From assembly GCA_965262665.1 (NCBI GenBank), contig OZ253551.1, positions 558,001-622,000 of the forward strand: a stretch of DNA of 64,000 bases, written 5' to 3'. The translations under genes were made by a program, and so were the position numbers. This DNA is from CBDBND01 sp965262665. Lineage in GTDB: Bacteria > Pseudomonadota > Alphaproteobacteria > Rhodospirillales > Rhodospirillaceae. Position 1 is the first letter of the stretch, and every line of letters begins with the position of its first letter. A model generated the notes under the pieces. That model was not told the origin of the DNA, did not search any database, and saw only the letters and a program-made list of their open reading frames with translations. Below, piece by piece: positions 55,681 to 63,982 of this stretch.

Positions 55681-56181
55681 CGACAGTACCCGCTCGGAAG
55701 CGGCTTCGGGGCTACGCTGCCTGAGACGCCAGAAGTTCTGGCATTAGGCCGGGGCCGGATTGTCCGGGAAGGCGAACGGGTGGTCTTGCTGTCCTATGGG
55801 GCGCGGTTGCGGGACTGTATTGAGGCTGCCGAGAAGCTCGACGCGAACGGTCTGACGGCGACGGTCGCCGACGCCCGTTTCGCGAAACCCCTGGATGAAG
55901 ATATTGTCAAACGCCTCGCAGGCGGCCATGAGATGCTGGTTACGATCGAAGAGAGCGCGGTCGGGGGGTTTGCCACTCAAGTAACGCATGTGCTGGCGCG
56001 GCATGGCGCTTTCGATTCAGGACTCGTGCTCCGTCCCATGATAATGTCCAACGCGTTTCTCGACCACGATACTCCGCAACAGCAGTTCCAAAGCGCTGAG
56101 CTCGACAGCACGTCAATCGCTTCGATAGTCATGCGCGGACTCAGACAGGAAGCGAGCGACGACCGACGCTCCCATAGTTGA
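55681..56181 (+). pseudogene. dxs: 1-deoxy-D-xylulose-5-phosphate synthase, C-terminal fragment
   Basis: The last 165 residues of Dxs: LGRGRIVREGERVVLLSYGA, TATVADARFAKPLDEDIVKRL, EMLVTIEESAVGGFATQVTH, and RPMIMSNAFLDHDTPQQQ. This is the transketolase C-terminal domain. The TPP domains are absent and the fragment begins at the boundary with hpnD sequence on the opposite strand. It cannot be active. Confidence 0.88.
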
Positions 56182-56345
56182 CGCCATGTATAGCTCCGGG
56201 CCAATGAGTTCCAGAAGAACGTCGGGCTTGCTGAACGGTAACTCAGCGGTACCAGCCAGAGCCGCCGTTCCGCTATGTCCTTCCCCAAGAACTCACGGGC
56301 CAAAGCCAGGAATGCGCTACGCGATCCAGACCGCTGAAGTCGGAC

Positions 56346-57974
56346 GTGGGTGATACGCGCATCATGGCTCGGACTCTCAAAAGCATCTGGTGGCTATTGC
56401 GCATTGCCTGGATTCTTGCACGCTGGGACGTGCTCTTCCCTTTCAGATCGCAGGGTTTCGTACCCTCCGTCATATTCCTGGCCAACATGGTGCCACGCAA
56501 AAGCGGTCTCGGCACGCCTGGACAACGCCTCGCGGGAGCGCTTCAGGCGCTCGGACCGAGTTTTGTCAAGCTCGGCCAAGGACTCTCCACACGGAAAGAC
56601 CTGGTTGGAACCGAGCTGGCGACTGAACTGTCGGAACTTCAGGATCACCTGCCTTCTTTCAGCGCCAAGGAAGCCCGCGCGATAATAGAATCGGAATTTG
56701 GTGTCCCACTGGACTCTCTGTTCCAGACATTTGCCGACGAGCCGGTAGCGTCGGCTTCGATCGCGCAGGTGCACTTTGCCGTCACCGCTTCAGGTGATCC
56801 GGTCGCGGTCAAGGTGCGGCGGCCCGGTGTGGTAAACGACTTTGAACGCGACATCGAGTTCCTCTACTGGCTGGCGGAGTTAGCCGAGCGCGCCGTGCCC
56901 TATTGGCGACGCTTGCGCTTGGTCGATGTGATAGATGCCTTCGCCCAAAGCGTAGCGGTCGAGATGGACTTGCGTCTTGAGGCGTCCGCCGCCTCGGAAC
57001 TGCGACAGAATTTTACGGACGACACCTGGTTCCGGGTCCCCGCAGTTGATTGGGAACGCACTAGTCACCGCGTGCTCACGCTCGAATGGGTCGAGGGCAT
57101 CTCGATTGATGAGTGGCAGACCCTGATCGACGCAGGACACGATCTCCATGTCGTTCTGGAAAAAACGGCCAGGGCCTTCTTTTTGCAGGTTTTCCGCGAC
57201 GGTTTCTTTCACGCCGACCTTCATCCTGGCAATCTCATGGTGAATGTCGAGGGTAATATCGTCGCCGTCGACTTCGGTATCATGGGCCGGCTAGACGACG
57301 TCACACGGCGTTACCTTGCCAAGATGTTGATCGCTTTCCTTGCTGGCGATTATAAGCGCGTTGCTGATATTCACTACGAGGCAGGTTACGTGCCGCGACG
57401 CACGCCAGAGGCCCCTTTTATCCAATCCTTACGGGCATTCGGCGAATCAATCCTCGCCAAGCCGTCCAAGGATCTCTCGATCGCTCACCTTCTTGCCGGG
57501 CTGTTCCAGACTTTGGCAACTTTCGAAATGCAGACCCAGCCGGATTTATTATTGCTGCAAAAGGCCATGTTCATGGCAGAAGGTCTGACCAACCGACTCA
57601 CGCCGGACCAAAATATGTGGGCTGTCGTCCGGCCTCTCATGGAAAGCTGGGCGAAGGACAATCTCGGTGTTGAGGCGCGTGTCAAGGACACGTTATCGGA
57701 GGTGCTGGAGGCATCCGGCCGCCTGCCGCGTCTACTTACACGGGCAGATCTTGCATTGGAGCGACTGGAGGGAAGCATCAGTGCCGAACCCGCGAGCTTC
57801 CGGCCAAGGATCGGAAGGCCGCGCGCGCCGTCGGCGCTGCACCTCCTCCTCACCCTAACCTCTGAACTTTTACCGGGTCTACCGACCGGGACGAAGCATG
57901 TGTCCATGTTACACATTCTCCTCGCAATGATAGTCTGCTTGCTGGCCGCATTACTGGTCGTGCAACTCCTATAA
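56346..57974 (+). CDS. ubiB: UbiB/ABC1-family atypical kinase
   Basis: A 536-542-residue ADCK-like protein. The KxGQ motif is in FVKLGQGLSTRKDL, the A-rich loop region in ASASIAQVHFA, the ATP lysine in VAVKVRRPGV, the catalytic loop in HADLHPGNLMV and the DFG motif in VDFGIMGRLD. The C-terminus has two hydrophobic segments (LLLTLTSELLPG, LLAMIVCLLAALLVVQLL). The protein supports ubiquinone synthesis at the membrane. ATG at 56364 (MARTLKS) is a likely alternative start. It shares no operon with intact ubi genes here. Confidence 0.9.
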   Translation: MGDTRIMARTLKSIWWLLRIAWILARWDVLFPFRSQGFVPSVIFLANMVPRKSGLGTPGQRLAGALQALGPSFVKLGQGLSTRKDLVGTELATELSELQDHLPSFSAKEARAIIESEFGVPLDSLFQTFADEPVASASIAQVHFAVTASGDPVAVKVRRPGVVNDFERDIEFLYWLAELAERAVPYWRRLRLVDVIDAFAQSVAVEMDLRLEASAASELRQNFTDDTWFRVPAVDWERTSHRVLTLEWVEGISIDEWQTLIDAGHDLHVVLEKTARAFFLQVFRDGFFHADLHPGNLMVNVEGNIVAVDFGIMGRLDDVTRRYLAKMLIAFLAGDYKRVADIHYEAGYVPRRTPEAPFIQSLRAFGESILAKPSKDLSIAHLLAGLFQTLATFEMQTQPDLLLLQKAMFMAEGLTNRLTPDQNMWAVVRPLMESWAKDNLGVEARVKDTLSEVLEASGRLPRLLTRADLALERLEGSISAEPASFRPRIGRPRAPSALHLLLTLTSELLPGLPTGTKHVSMLHILLAMIVCLLAALLVVQLL

Positions 57975-58148
57975 GGCTGGCACGATGCGCCTTTTCCCTT
58001 CCATTTACCTCATCCGCCGATATTTGTGATGGAGTCCATCAAGGCGACATACCAAGCAAGCAATTGGCTCGGCCTTTTGCCGAGCCTACGAACGTCAAAA
58101 ACAACAACCAAACAACCTATATCATCCCAGGGCAATCGGGTGAACGGA
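57975..58148. other. Non-coding gap
   Basis: No convincing gene, hairpin or repeat is visible between the ubiB stop and the ISAs1-type transposase remnant. A 62-codon frame here (58026-58214) has no family resemblance. Confidence 0.4.
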
Positions 58149-58755
58149 TCATTGTGTGATGAGGCTTGCGAGGAAGTCGTCGTCCCAGGCGGCGACCTTT
58201 CGGCGGAGTCTTAGGGAGTCCTTGCCGGGGTCTCGTCGTATGAGGTTTTGTGCCATGTGCTTGATGGTGGTGAAGTTGGCCGGGGCGTGATCGGTACGCA
58301 GGCGGCATTCGTCATCGCGAAAGACCATGTCCATGACCCAGTGCAAGCTGTTCTCTATCGCCCAGTGGGAGCGGATAATTGGGCCTAGTTGCGCCGCCGC
58401 GAGATCGAGCGATGAGATGTAGAGTCGGGTCTCGTGCTCGGTCTTGTCGTCGATCTCGCGCGTGCTTTCGACCGCGATGATGGATTTCAGCCCCGGCCAG
58501 CCCCGGCCAGCCCCGGCCAGCCCCGGCCAGCCCCGGCCAGCCATGGCGCTGCTGGAGCCAGGCGATATCCTCGCTCACCGTCGTCCTTCGCGTCTCGATG
58601 CGGCCATGGTCGCCGCCGACGCTGGTGTGCTGGCTGCTCTTGGTGTTGTTGAAGCCATTAGCTTTTTGTTCGTCAACGAAGAGTTCGACAGCTTCGTGCA
58701 AGCTGGTCTGGTTGGCTTTGGAGGAATAGGTTATTTCGTAATCTGTAATAGACAT
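58149..58755 (-). pseudogene. ISAs1-family transposase remnant split by 10-bp repeat
   Basis: The N-terminal fragment (58755 to about 58540) gives TTVSEDIAWLQQRHGWPGL. The C-terminal part (about 58492-58149) gives KSIIAVESTREIDDKTEHET, LGPIIRSHWAIENSLHWVMD (the final catalytic acid block YY-like of ISAs1) and TDHAPANFTTIKHMAQNL. Between them five copies of a 10-bp unit lie in tandem. One copy would give WPGLKSII in a single frame; five copies put the halves out of frame. The 5' half of a normal ISAs1 transposase is missing. Confidence 0.82.
58491..58540. repeat. Five tandem copies of a 10-bp unit (CCCCGGCCAG)
   Basis: Exactly five head-to-tail copies, followed by CCATGG. The unit is not a multiple of three, so 1, 4 or 7 copies keep the transposase frame open while five close it. 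Slipped-strand change is the usual source of such arrays. Confidence 0.95.
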
Positions 58756-58948
58756 TAACTTATTGATTTTAATTTAATAATAATTACTCCTACCCCTTGA
58801 CGCCACCATTTAGTTCTGTTGCCGTAAGCATACCGTAAGGGGATTCATTACAACTACAGCGCATCCCAGCGCACCTTTGTCGGTAAAGGTTCGGTGGGGC
58901 CGGTACGCGGGTTTTTGTTCGGTCACGCGGTGACAGAAGGGCATGTTG

Positions 58949-59829
58949 TCACCGGTTGAGAGTTCGCCGCCAGTCCTTTCGGAGGGGCCGGAGCCAGACG
59001 TTTTTCTTGGGCTGATCCCGTTTGGTGTGTTTGTCGTAGCGTCCCCGACCCTGAGTGGTTCCGACATGGATCCATCCTGAGGCCTTGTAGAGCGCGCCGG
59101 TAAAGCGTGGGGTCTCGACGAAGGTCTCGATGAGCACGGGGGTGGTGTTGTAGCGCTCGGACCAGTCCTCGGGCAGTTGCCGGCGCACGAGCGAGAGGAT
59201 GTGCGAGCCCAGATTGGGGATCGTGATCCATGGCAGGATGAGGAACCTCGGGTTGTCGATCACGAGGGGGAGGTTCTTCTCATGCAGTTGCGGCGTCCAT
59301 CCGATGAAGCGGTCGCGGGGCGCGAGCTTGCGTGCGGCGGTGCTGAAGCCGAGCATGGCGAGCGGCCCGCCGTCGCGGTCGTGGACAGCGTAGCGCATCT
59401 GGGCGCCAACCAGGGTCTTGTAGCCGAGGTAGTGGTAGCGGGCGACGAACTCGTTCCACAGCTTTCCTTCGCGCGTGTAGCGCACGACGGGGCGCAGGCT
59501 GAGCGGGCGGACCTCATCGAGGGTTGTCGGCGCCGGGAACAGCGGCGGTTCGGTGTCCGGTCCGAAGACCATGGGCCGGCGCGGGGGCGTGGCCATTTCG
59601 GCGGCGGCAGGACGATCAGCCCGTCCTTGTGCATGGCCAGCATGGTCACCCTGGCTATCATGTCCTTGAGCCCGCCGTCAGGCTTGAACCAGCCGATGCG
59701 CCGGCAGAACTCCCTCGACAGGGCATGGCGATTGGGCGGCGGAGAGGCGGCGATGAGTGCGCGTAGCAGCGCCATCTCTTCGGTGGTGTAGTCGCGCCCG
59801 TAATAGCGGCACTCGACCTCGGCGGTCAT
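58949..59829 (-). pseudogene. DUF4338 (DruA-like) protein, frameshifted
   Basis: The start ATG at 59829 overlaps the stop of an IS66 transposase fragment (ATGA). The N-terminal part (RYYGRDYTTEEMALLRALIA, GGLKDMIARVTMLAMHKDGL) leads to LPPPK, where a missing base near 59595 shifts the frame. The rest (58949-59596) carries RYTREGKLWNEFVARYHYLGY, DRFIGWTPQLHEKNLPLVID, and PRFTGALYKASGWIHVGTTQ, the DUF4338 core seen in Druantia DruA and in IS-linked stand-alone proteins. GRYDKHTKRDQPKKNVWL is a typical end. Function of stand-alone versions is unknown. Confidence 0.75.
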
Positions 59830-60019
59830 CCCGGCGCCATCAGGGCGCGCCTTCGTTCCTCGCTCATCGAACATGGCAGCCAGGGCGACAGGTCGTCCAG
59901 TGGTTTACCGCCATTCTTTGCGCAGGCTTCGAGCCACGCCTCCAGCCAGCGCCGGACATTGATGCCGTTCGTCGCCAGCGTGGCGACCACGGAGTACATC
60001 AGCGCGGTGAACCGGGCGT
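59826..60019 (-). pseudogene. IS66-family TnpC C-terminal fragment
   Basis: The minus strand gives ALMYSVVATLATNGINVRRW, LEAWLEACAKNGGKPLDDL and PWLPCSMSEERRRALMAPG, the conserved tail of IS66 transposases. Its upstream part is replaced by a 60-bp piece of IS630 type B. Confidence 0.85.
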
Positions 60020-60079
60020 CGGTCTCGTCGATGAAGATCAGCCGTTCCGGAGCGAGCCCTGCCTGGCCTTCGAACCAGA
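60020..60079 (-). mobile_element. 60-bp fragment of IS630 type B
   Basis: Identical over 60 bp to the segment around the first catalytic Asp of the type B transposase (compare about 61186-61245). It is fused in frame to the IS66 tail, giving the false composite reading FEGQAGLAPERLIFIDETDA. Confidence 0.9.
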
Positions 60080-60173
60080 TCGGACCGGATCCTCGGCCGG
60101 CAGGTCGTGCTGTGACCCCCGATAAGTCCTCCATATGATACTAAAGTCCGGCCTTGAAGAAAGGACTGGACGA

Positions 60174-60494
60174 ATGAAACGATCGCGTTTTTCCGAAGAA
60201 TAGATCATCGGTATTTTGAAGGAACATGAAGCAGGGGTTCCCGTTGCCGAGCTTTGCCGCAAGCCCGGCATGTCGCCGGCGTCTTTGTCCGCATGGAGGG
60301 CCAAGTTTGGCGGGATGGAGGTTTCGGACGCGAAGAGGCTGAAAGCTCTTGAGGCGGAGAAAGGGACGCTCAAGCGCCTACTCGCCGACGCCATGCTCGA
60401 CAACACCGCGCTCAAGGATCTTCTGTCAAAAAAGTGGTGGCGCCCGCCGCTAGGCGAGAGGCCGTCGCTTATCTTCAAAAGACTTATGAGATGA
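60174..60494 (+). pseudogene. IS3 OrfA with nonsense codon
   Basis: ATG at 60174 starts MKRSRFSEE, and TAG at 60201-60203 occupies the Q of the usual SEEQIIGIL. The remainder reads IIGILKEHEAGVPVAELCRK, an HTH segment, and a leucine-zipper-like end (LEAEKGTLKRLLADAMLDN). It overlaps OrfB, as expected for -1 frameshifting IS3 elements. Confidence 0.85.
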
Positions 60495-61118
60495 GTGAGC
60501 GGCGGGCGTGCCGAACCGCAGGAGCGGAGCGGACGATGATCCGGTATCGATCGAAACGGCCAGACGATGCGCCTCTGCGCGAACGGATGGTGGACCTTGC
60601 GCATGAACGCAGGCGGTTCGGTTATCGCCGCCTGCACGTCATTCTCAAGTCGGAAGGGCTTGTCGTGAACCGTAAGAAGACCCAACGGATTTACCGCGAG
60701 GAAGGGTTGAAAGTCCGCCGCCGGGGCGCAAGACGCCGCGCCATCGGAACCCGTGCGCTGATCCCGGTCGCCAACAGACCGAATGCACGCTGGTCGCTCG
60801 ACTCTGTCCACGATCAGTTCGTCTGTGGGCGGCGCTTTCGCATTCTGAATGTCGTGGATGATGTCACTAAGGAATGTCTCGGCGCGATCCCGGATGTCTC
60901 ACTCTCCGGGCGCCGCGTCGTTCGCGAACTCGACCGCATCATCGCCAGGCGGGGACCGCCGGACATGATTGTTTCAGATAATGGGACCGAGCTGACCAGC
61001 AATGCGGTCCTTACCTGGACGCAGGACACCGGCGTTCAATGGCATTATATAGCGCCGGGCAAGCCAACCCAAAACGCCTTTTGCGAGGCTTTCAATGGTC
61101 GGTTTCGTGATGAATGTC
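60434..61118 (+). pseudogene. IS3 OrfB (DDE integrase), 3'-truncated
   Basis: HTH-21-like start (EMSERRACRTAGAERTMIRY), then RFGYRRLHVILKSEGLVVNR and the integrase core: WSLDSVHDQFVCGRRF (here the first Asp of WxxD), DNGTELTSNAVLTW (second Asp) and GKPTQNAFCEAFNGRFRDEC (final Glu). The frame leaves homology after RDECLEA at about 61118, where the IS630 sequence begins, and only the last residues are missing. Confidence 0.85.
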
Positions 61119-61729
61119 TGGAGGCCCGGCACCGTTCGCCTTTGCGCGACCATCCCCGCAGCCGCGCCATCTTCATCGACGCGCCGGTCTCGTCGATGAA
61201 GATCAGCCGTTCCGGAGCGAGCCCTGCCTGGCCTTCGAACCAGAGCCGGCGCCGCGCGAGCACGTCCGGGCGCCGCTGCTCCGCTGCATGGCCGGTCTTT
61301 TTTGTGCGTCAGCCCGCGCTTGGCGAAGAAGTGCCAGACCGTCGACGGGCACACCCGAACCCCGTGCGACGCCGCCAGCTTCTCGCCAATCTCGGCCAGC
61401 GTCATAGCCTTGGTCTGCGCCACCAGAGCCAGGATAAAGGCCTCATGCGCATCCAGCTTCGAGCCCGGCGGTTGGCCCTGGCGGTCGGGCTCGATCGAGC
61501 CCGTCTCGCGCCAGCGCCGGTGCCAGTGGATCGCCGTCGCTGGCGCGACACGAAAACGCGCCGCGGCCCCCCGTGCAGACAGACCCCCAGTGACCGCCTC
61601 GACGACCCGCCGGCGAAGATCATTCCCGTAACAATGCCCCATGTCTGACACCAAATCGCCTCGGGATATAGAATCATGGAGTGGGACGCTTGGGAATCCC
61701 CTTCGATTCACAATTCAGTCAAACCGCTC
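61119..61729 (-). mobile_element. IS630-family element type B, copy B, 3'-truncated
   Basis: Near-identical to 46.9-47.6 kb at its right end (TA at 61730-61731, then the shared end sequence). The transposase reads SDMGHCYGNDLRRRVV onward, but the homopolymer is A6 (61298-61303) where copy A has A7, so the frame is lost earlier (KKDRPCSGAA). FIDETGASMKMARLRG is in another frame. The element stops in the IS3 OrfB. Confidence 0.85.
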
Positions 61730-61842
61730 TAGTGAGGTGAGTTATCGCCGTTCCGAGTCGCACCTTGCTTGGTCAATTCCAAGCCAATCATTAGTTTAGT
61801 GACCAGGACCAAGGGCCTAAAGGAGTTGACCCTACCATCCTA

Positions 61843-62080
61843 GAGCGTTTCCGAGGTTGAATGAATCAAAATTTTGTTGTCATGGTCTTGGCGGACTGAT
61901 TCGATAGCCGCTTTGGCGGGGGCATCGTGGCTGTATCGGAAGACCTGCGTATTCGTTTGGCGAGGAAAGTGGCGTCGGGCATGTCGCGCCGTCAGGCGGC
62001 GGCCCTTTTTGAGGTGAGCGCAAGCTCGGCGGTGCGGTATGTCAGGCGATATGAAGACGAGGGGACTGTCGCGGTCAAGC
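61843..62080 (+). mobile_element. IS630 type A, partial copy (left end)
   Basis: The first 238 bp of the type A element with TA at 61841-61842, ending within the transposase N-terminus (after the GTCGCGGTCAAGC sequence). A few base differences separate it from copies 1 and 2. It adjoins the histidine kinase remnant directly. Confidence 0.88.
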
Positions 62081-63136
62081 ACATCTGCCGGAGATTTTAA
62101 GGTTTCCGCTGCGGTTTCCATCATGGTGCTGGATACGGCCATGTAGAGGGCCACCAAGTACATCCTCCCACCTTCCATCCCCAAAAGGATCGAAGGCTAC
62201 AGGTGGCAGACTTTTGCGCCGCCCGCGGCCGGGACATTCCCGCCGCTCCCGTGGACTAATTTGTCACCGCCGTTCTCAGACGAGGGACAAACGCGCTGGA
62301 TTAGGATTTCGGGCAATCCGACATTTGATCGAAACGGAGAGTTTGCCGGCTACCGCGGTGCGGGGAGCGATGTGACTGAACTGCGTCAACGTCACTTAGA
62401 AAATTCGGAAATGGTGAAGAGCGAAGCTTTAGCCCGTCTCGCTGGCGGGATGGCGCATGAAATCAACAACATTCTGCAGCCGGTGGTCGTGTATTCGTCG
62501 ATGGGAGAGTCAGAAAGCACGAACGCGGATCAAACTGCAGGGTATTTTCAAAAAATCTATTCGGCGACACAACAAGCCATGCATATTGTCCAGGATGCGT
62601 TGATCTTTGCTCGGGAAGGTCAAGCGCGGCCAAGTCCTATTCCACTTGTATCAGCATTGACTGAAAGCATTGAATTGGTTCAGCCGACGCTGACTAATAC
62701 CACTATCTTTAACGGGCCAGATACAGACATTGAGCTCAACGTTGGTGCGCGTACCAGTGGGTTGTAGAGGGCGGTGCTCAATCTTTTGCGTAATGCGGCT
62801 GATGCAGCCGGCCCGGCCGGCGAAATCAAAGTTAATGTTGGAACGGTTGTACTCAGCCCGTCCGATGCGGGTCGCCGGTCTATGCTGCCTGGCCGCTATG
62901 GATATTTTTCGGTTACCGACAACGGTCCCGGCATTGCGGACGACGTGATCAACAAAATATTCGATCCCTTCTTTACAACCAAACCGGTTGGCACCAGCAC
63001 AGGATTGGGATTGTCCGTTGTCGCCGGCCTGGTACGGGAGTGGGGCGGTGCTGTCGAGGTGGATAGCGTGCCGGGCCGCACAAAATTCACCGTTCTAGTA
63101 CCGGTCATGATTGCCGCTCAACAAGCGGCGGAATAA
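62081..63136 (+). pseudogene. PAS-containing sensor histidine kinase, 5'-truncated, two amber codons
   Basis: One reading frame runs from the IS junction at 62081 to 63136, interrupted by TAG at 62144-62146 and at 62765-62767. The text after the first stop leads into a PAS C-terminal part (QTRWIRISGNPTFDRNGEFAG). The HisKA box is LARLAGGMAHEINNILQPVV, the N-box NLLRNAADAAGPAG, and G boxes are in TDNGPGIADD and DPFFTTKPVGTSTGLGLSVV. At the second TAG the family would read L-Q-R-A-V-L-N-L-L, so CAG to TAG. A receiver domain is absent. The gene is inactive without read-through. Confidence 0.85.
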
Positions 63137-63982
63137 CTATAGGCTTCCTTTGATGCGCCGGTTACGAAGTAGGATTCACTGAATCCCGGCGTCGCATTAG
63201 GATCAATCCTGTGGTCCTGAATAAACAGTCCGGGCACGAATTCCTTAAAAGTCGAATTGCGGTCGAAACCGCACTCAACGTATAGATCCTCTAATGCCAT
63301 ATCATAGACCGTCACCATAAACGGCTCGTTGTTGCAGGTGGCATCCCAATCCCTCAAGGATGCCTGATAGGGAGTGAGTGAGTCGAACTGTGGTGCATCG
63401 CAGTGCACCATTACCCCGCCCGGCTTCAACAGCCTGAAACACTCCCGCATGATTTTGGGTAAAGCTTTGGACGACGTTTCGTGAAGCAGAATGCGAGAGA
63501 CGATGAGATCAAAGGATTCGTCATCAAATGGGATCTCTTCCGCATTGATTTGATGGAAATGGACGTCGACCCCAAGGGGCCCATGCCCGGGCATGGGCAT
63601 ACCGTAGACAAGGAACGCTGACATCGATGCCGTGCACCTCGGCGTCGGGGAATGCTTCTTTGTAAGGCAACGTGTTATTGCCAATGGTGCAACCAAGATC
63701 GACGATCCTTTTCGGATTTAGGGATGGAAATGACTTCTTGACCCAGGCTGCAATGCTTCTTGCCGGATCATCATTGTTGACACCCTGACTGCCCATATTG
63801 TGGACGGCGATGGTTCTTTCGTATTGGGCGCCCGCGCACACGTCGTCTCTGACAATTTCTTTATGGTAACCGCCTGGCTTGCGATGGATATCCGCTGCGG
63901 TGAGGTAACGCGGCATGGCCACATCCGGGTTCAAAGTCAACGAGCCGGTCTGATTTGACAATCGCTTGGCATTTTCTGCCAA
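63118..63982 (-). pseudogene. Class I SAM methyltransferase, frameshifted, possibly incomplete
   Basis: The N-terminal frame (from about 63982, perhaps beyond the window edge) reads GGYHKEIVRDDVCAGAQYER, SLNPKRIVDLGCTIGNNTLP (SAM loop) and LRYAHARAWAP. A one-base shift near 63575 leads to LGVDVHFHQINAEEIPFDDE, FRLLKPGGVMVHCDAPQFDS and DLYVECGFDRNSTFKEFVPG, ending at 63118. Its 3' end overlaps the kinase by 19 bp on the opposite strand. The first TTG at 63982 is probably not the true start. The substrate is unknown. Confidence 0.75.
63579..63598. repeat. Perfect 20-bp GC-rich palindrome
   Basis: The sequence between these positions is its own reverse complement, with the centre CCCGGG. It lies inside the methyltransferase coding region, a few bases from the frameshift. 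Confidence 0.9.

Larger units (their letters stand above)
60112..61118 (+). mobile_element. IS3-family element (IS407-like), interrupted
   Basis: The left end lies near 60112 (TGACCCCCGATAAGTCC). OrfA and OrfB are both present, but OrfA has a nonsense codon, and OrfB is cut at about 61118 by IS630 type B. The right part of the element is not found elsewhere in the window. Confidence 0.8.

Noticed and set aside
58491..58540. CRISPR-like repeat array
   Set aside because: The 10-bp units are directly adjacent without spacers and lie inside a transposase coding region.
60434..61648. A single 404-residue IS3 transposase
   Set aside because: Only the first 228 residues are IS3 OrfB; the rest is antisense reading of IS630 type B.
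680..62767. Amber (TAG) reassignment to an amino acid
   Set aside because: Several apparently intact genes end in TAG (peroxiredoxin, VOC at 6799, MAPEG, FMN-binding protein, both membrane paralogues), and the internal TAGs replace two different residues (Gln and Trp). Simple transitions explain them better.
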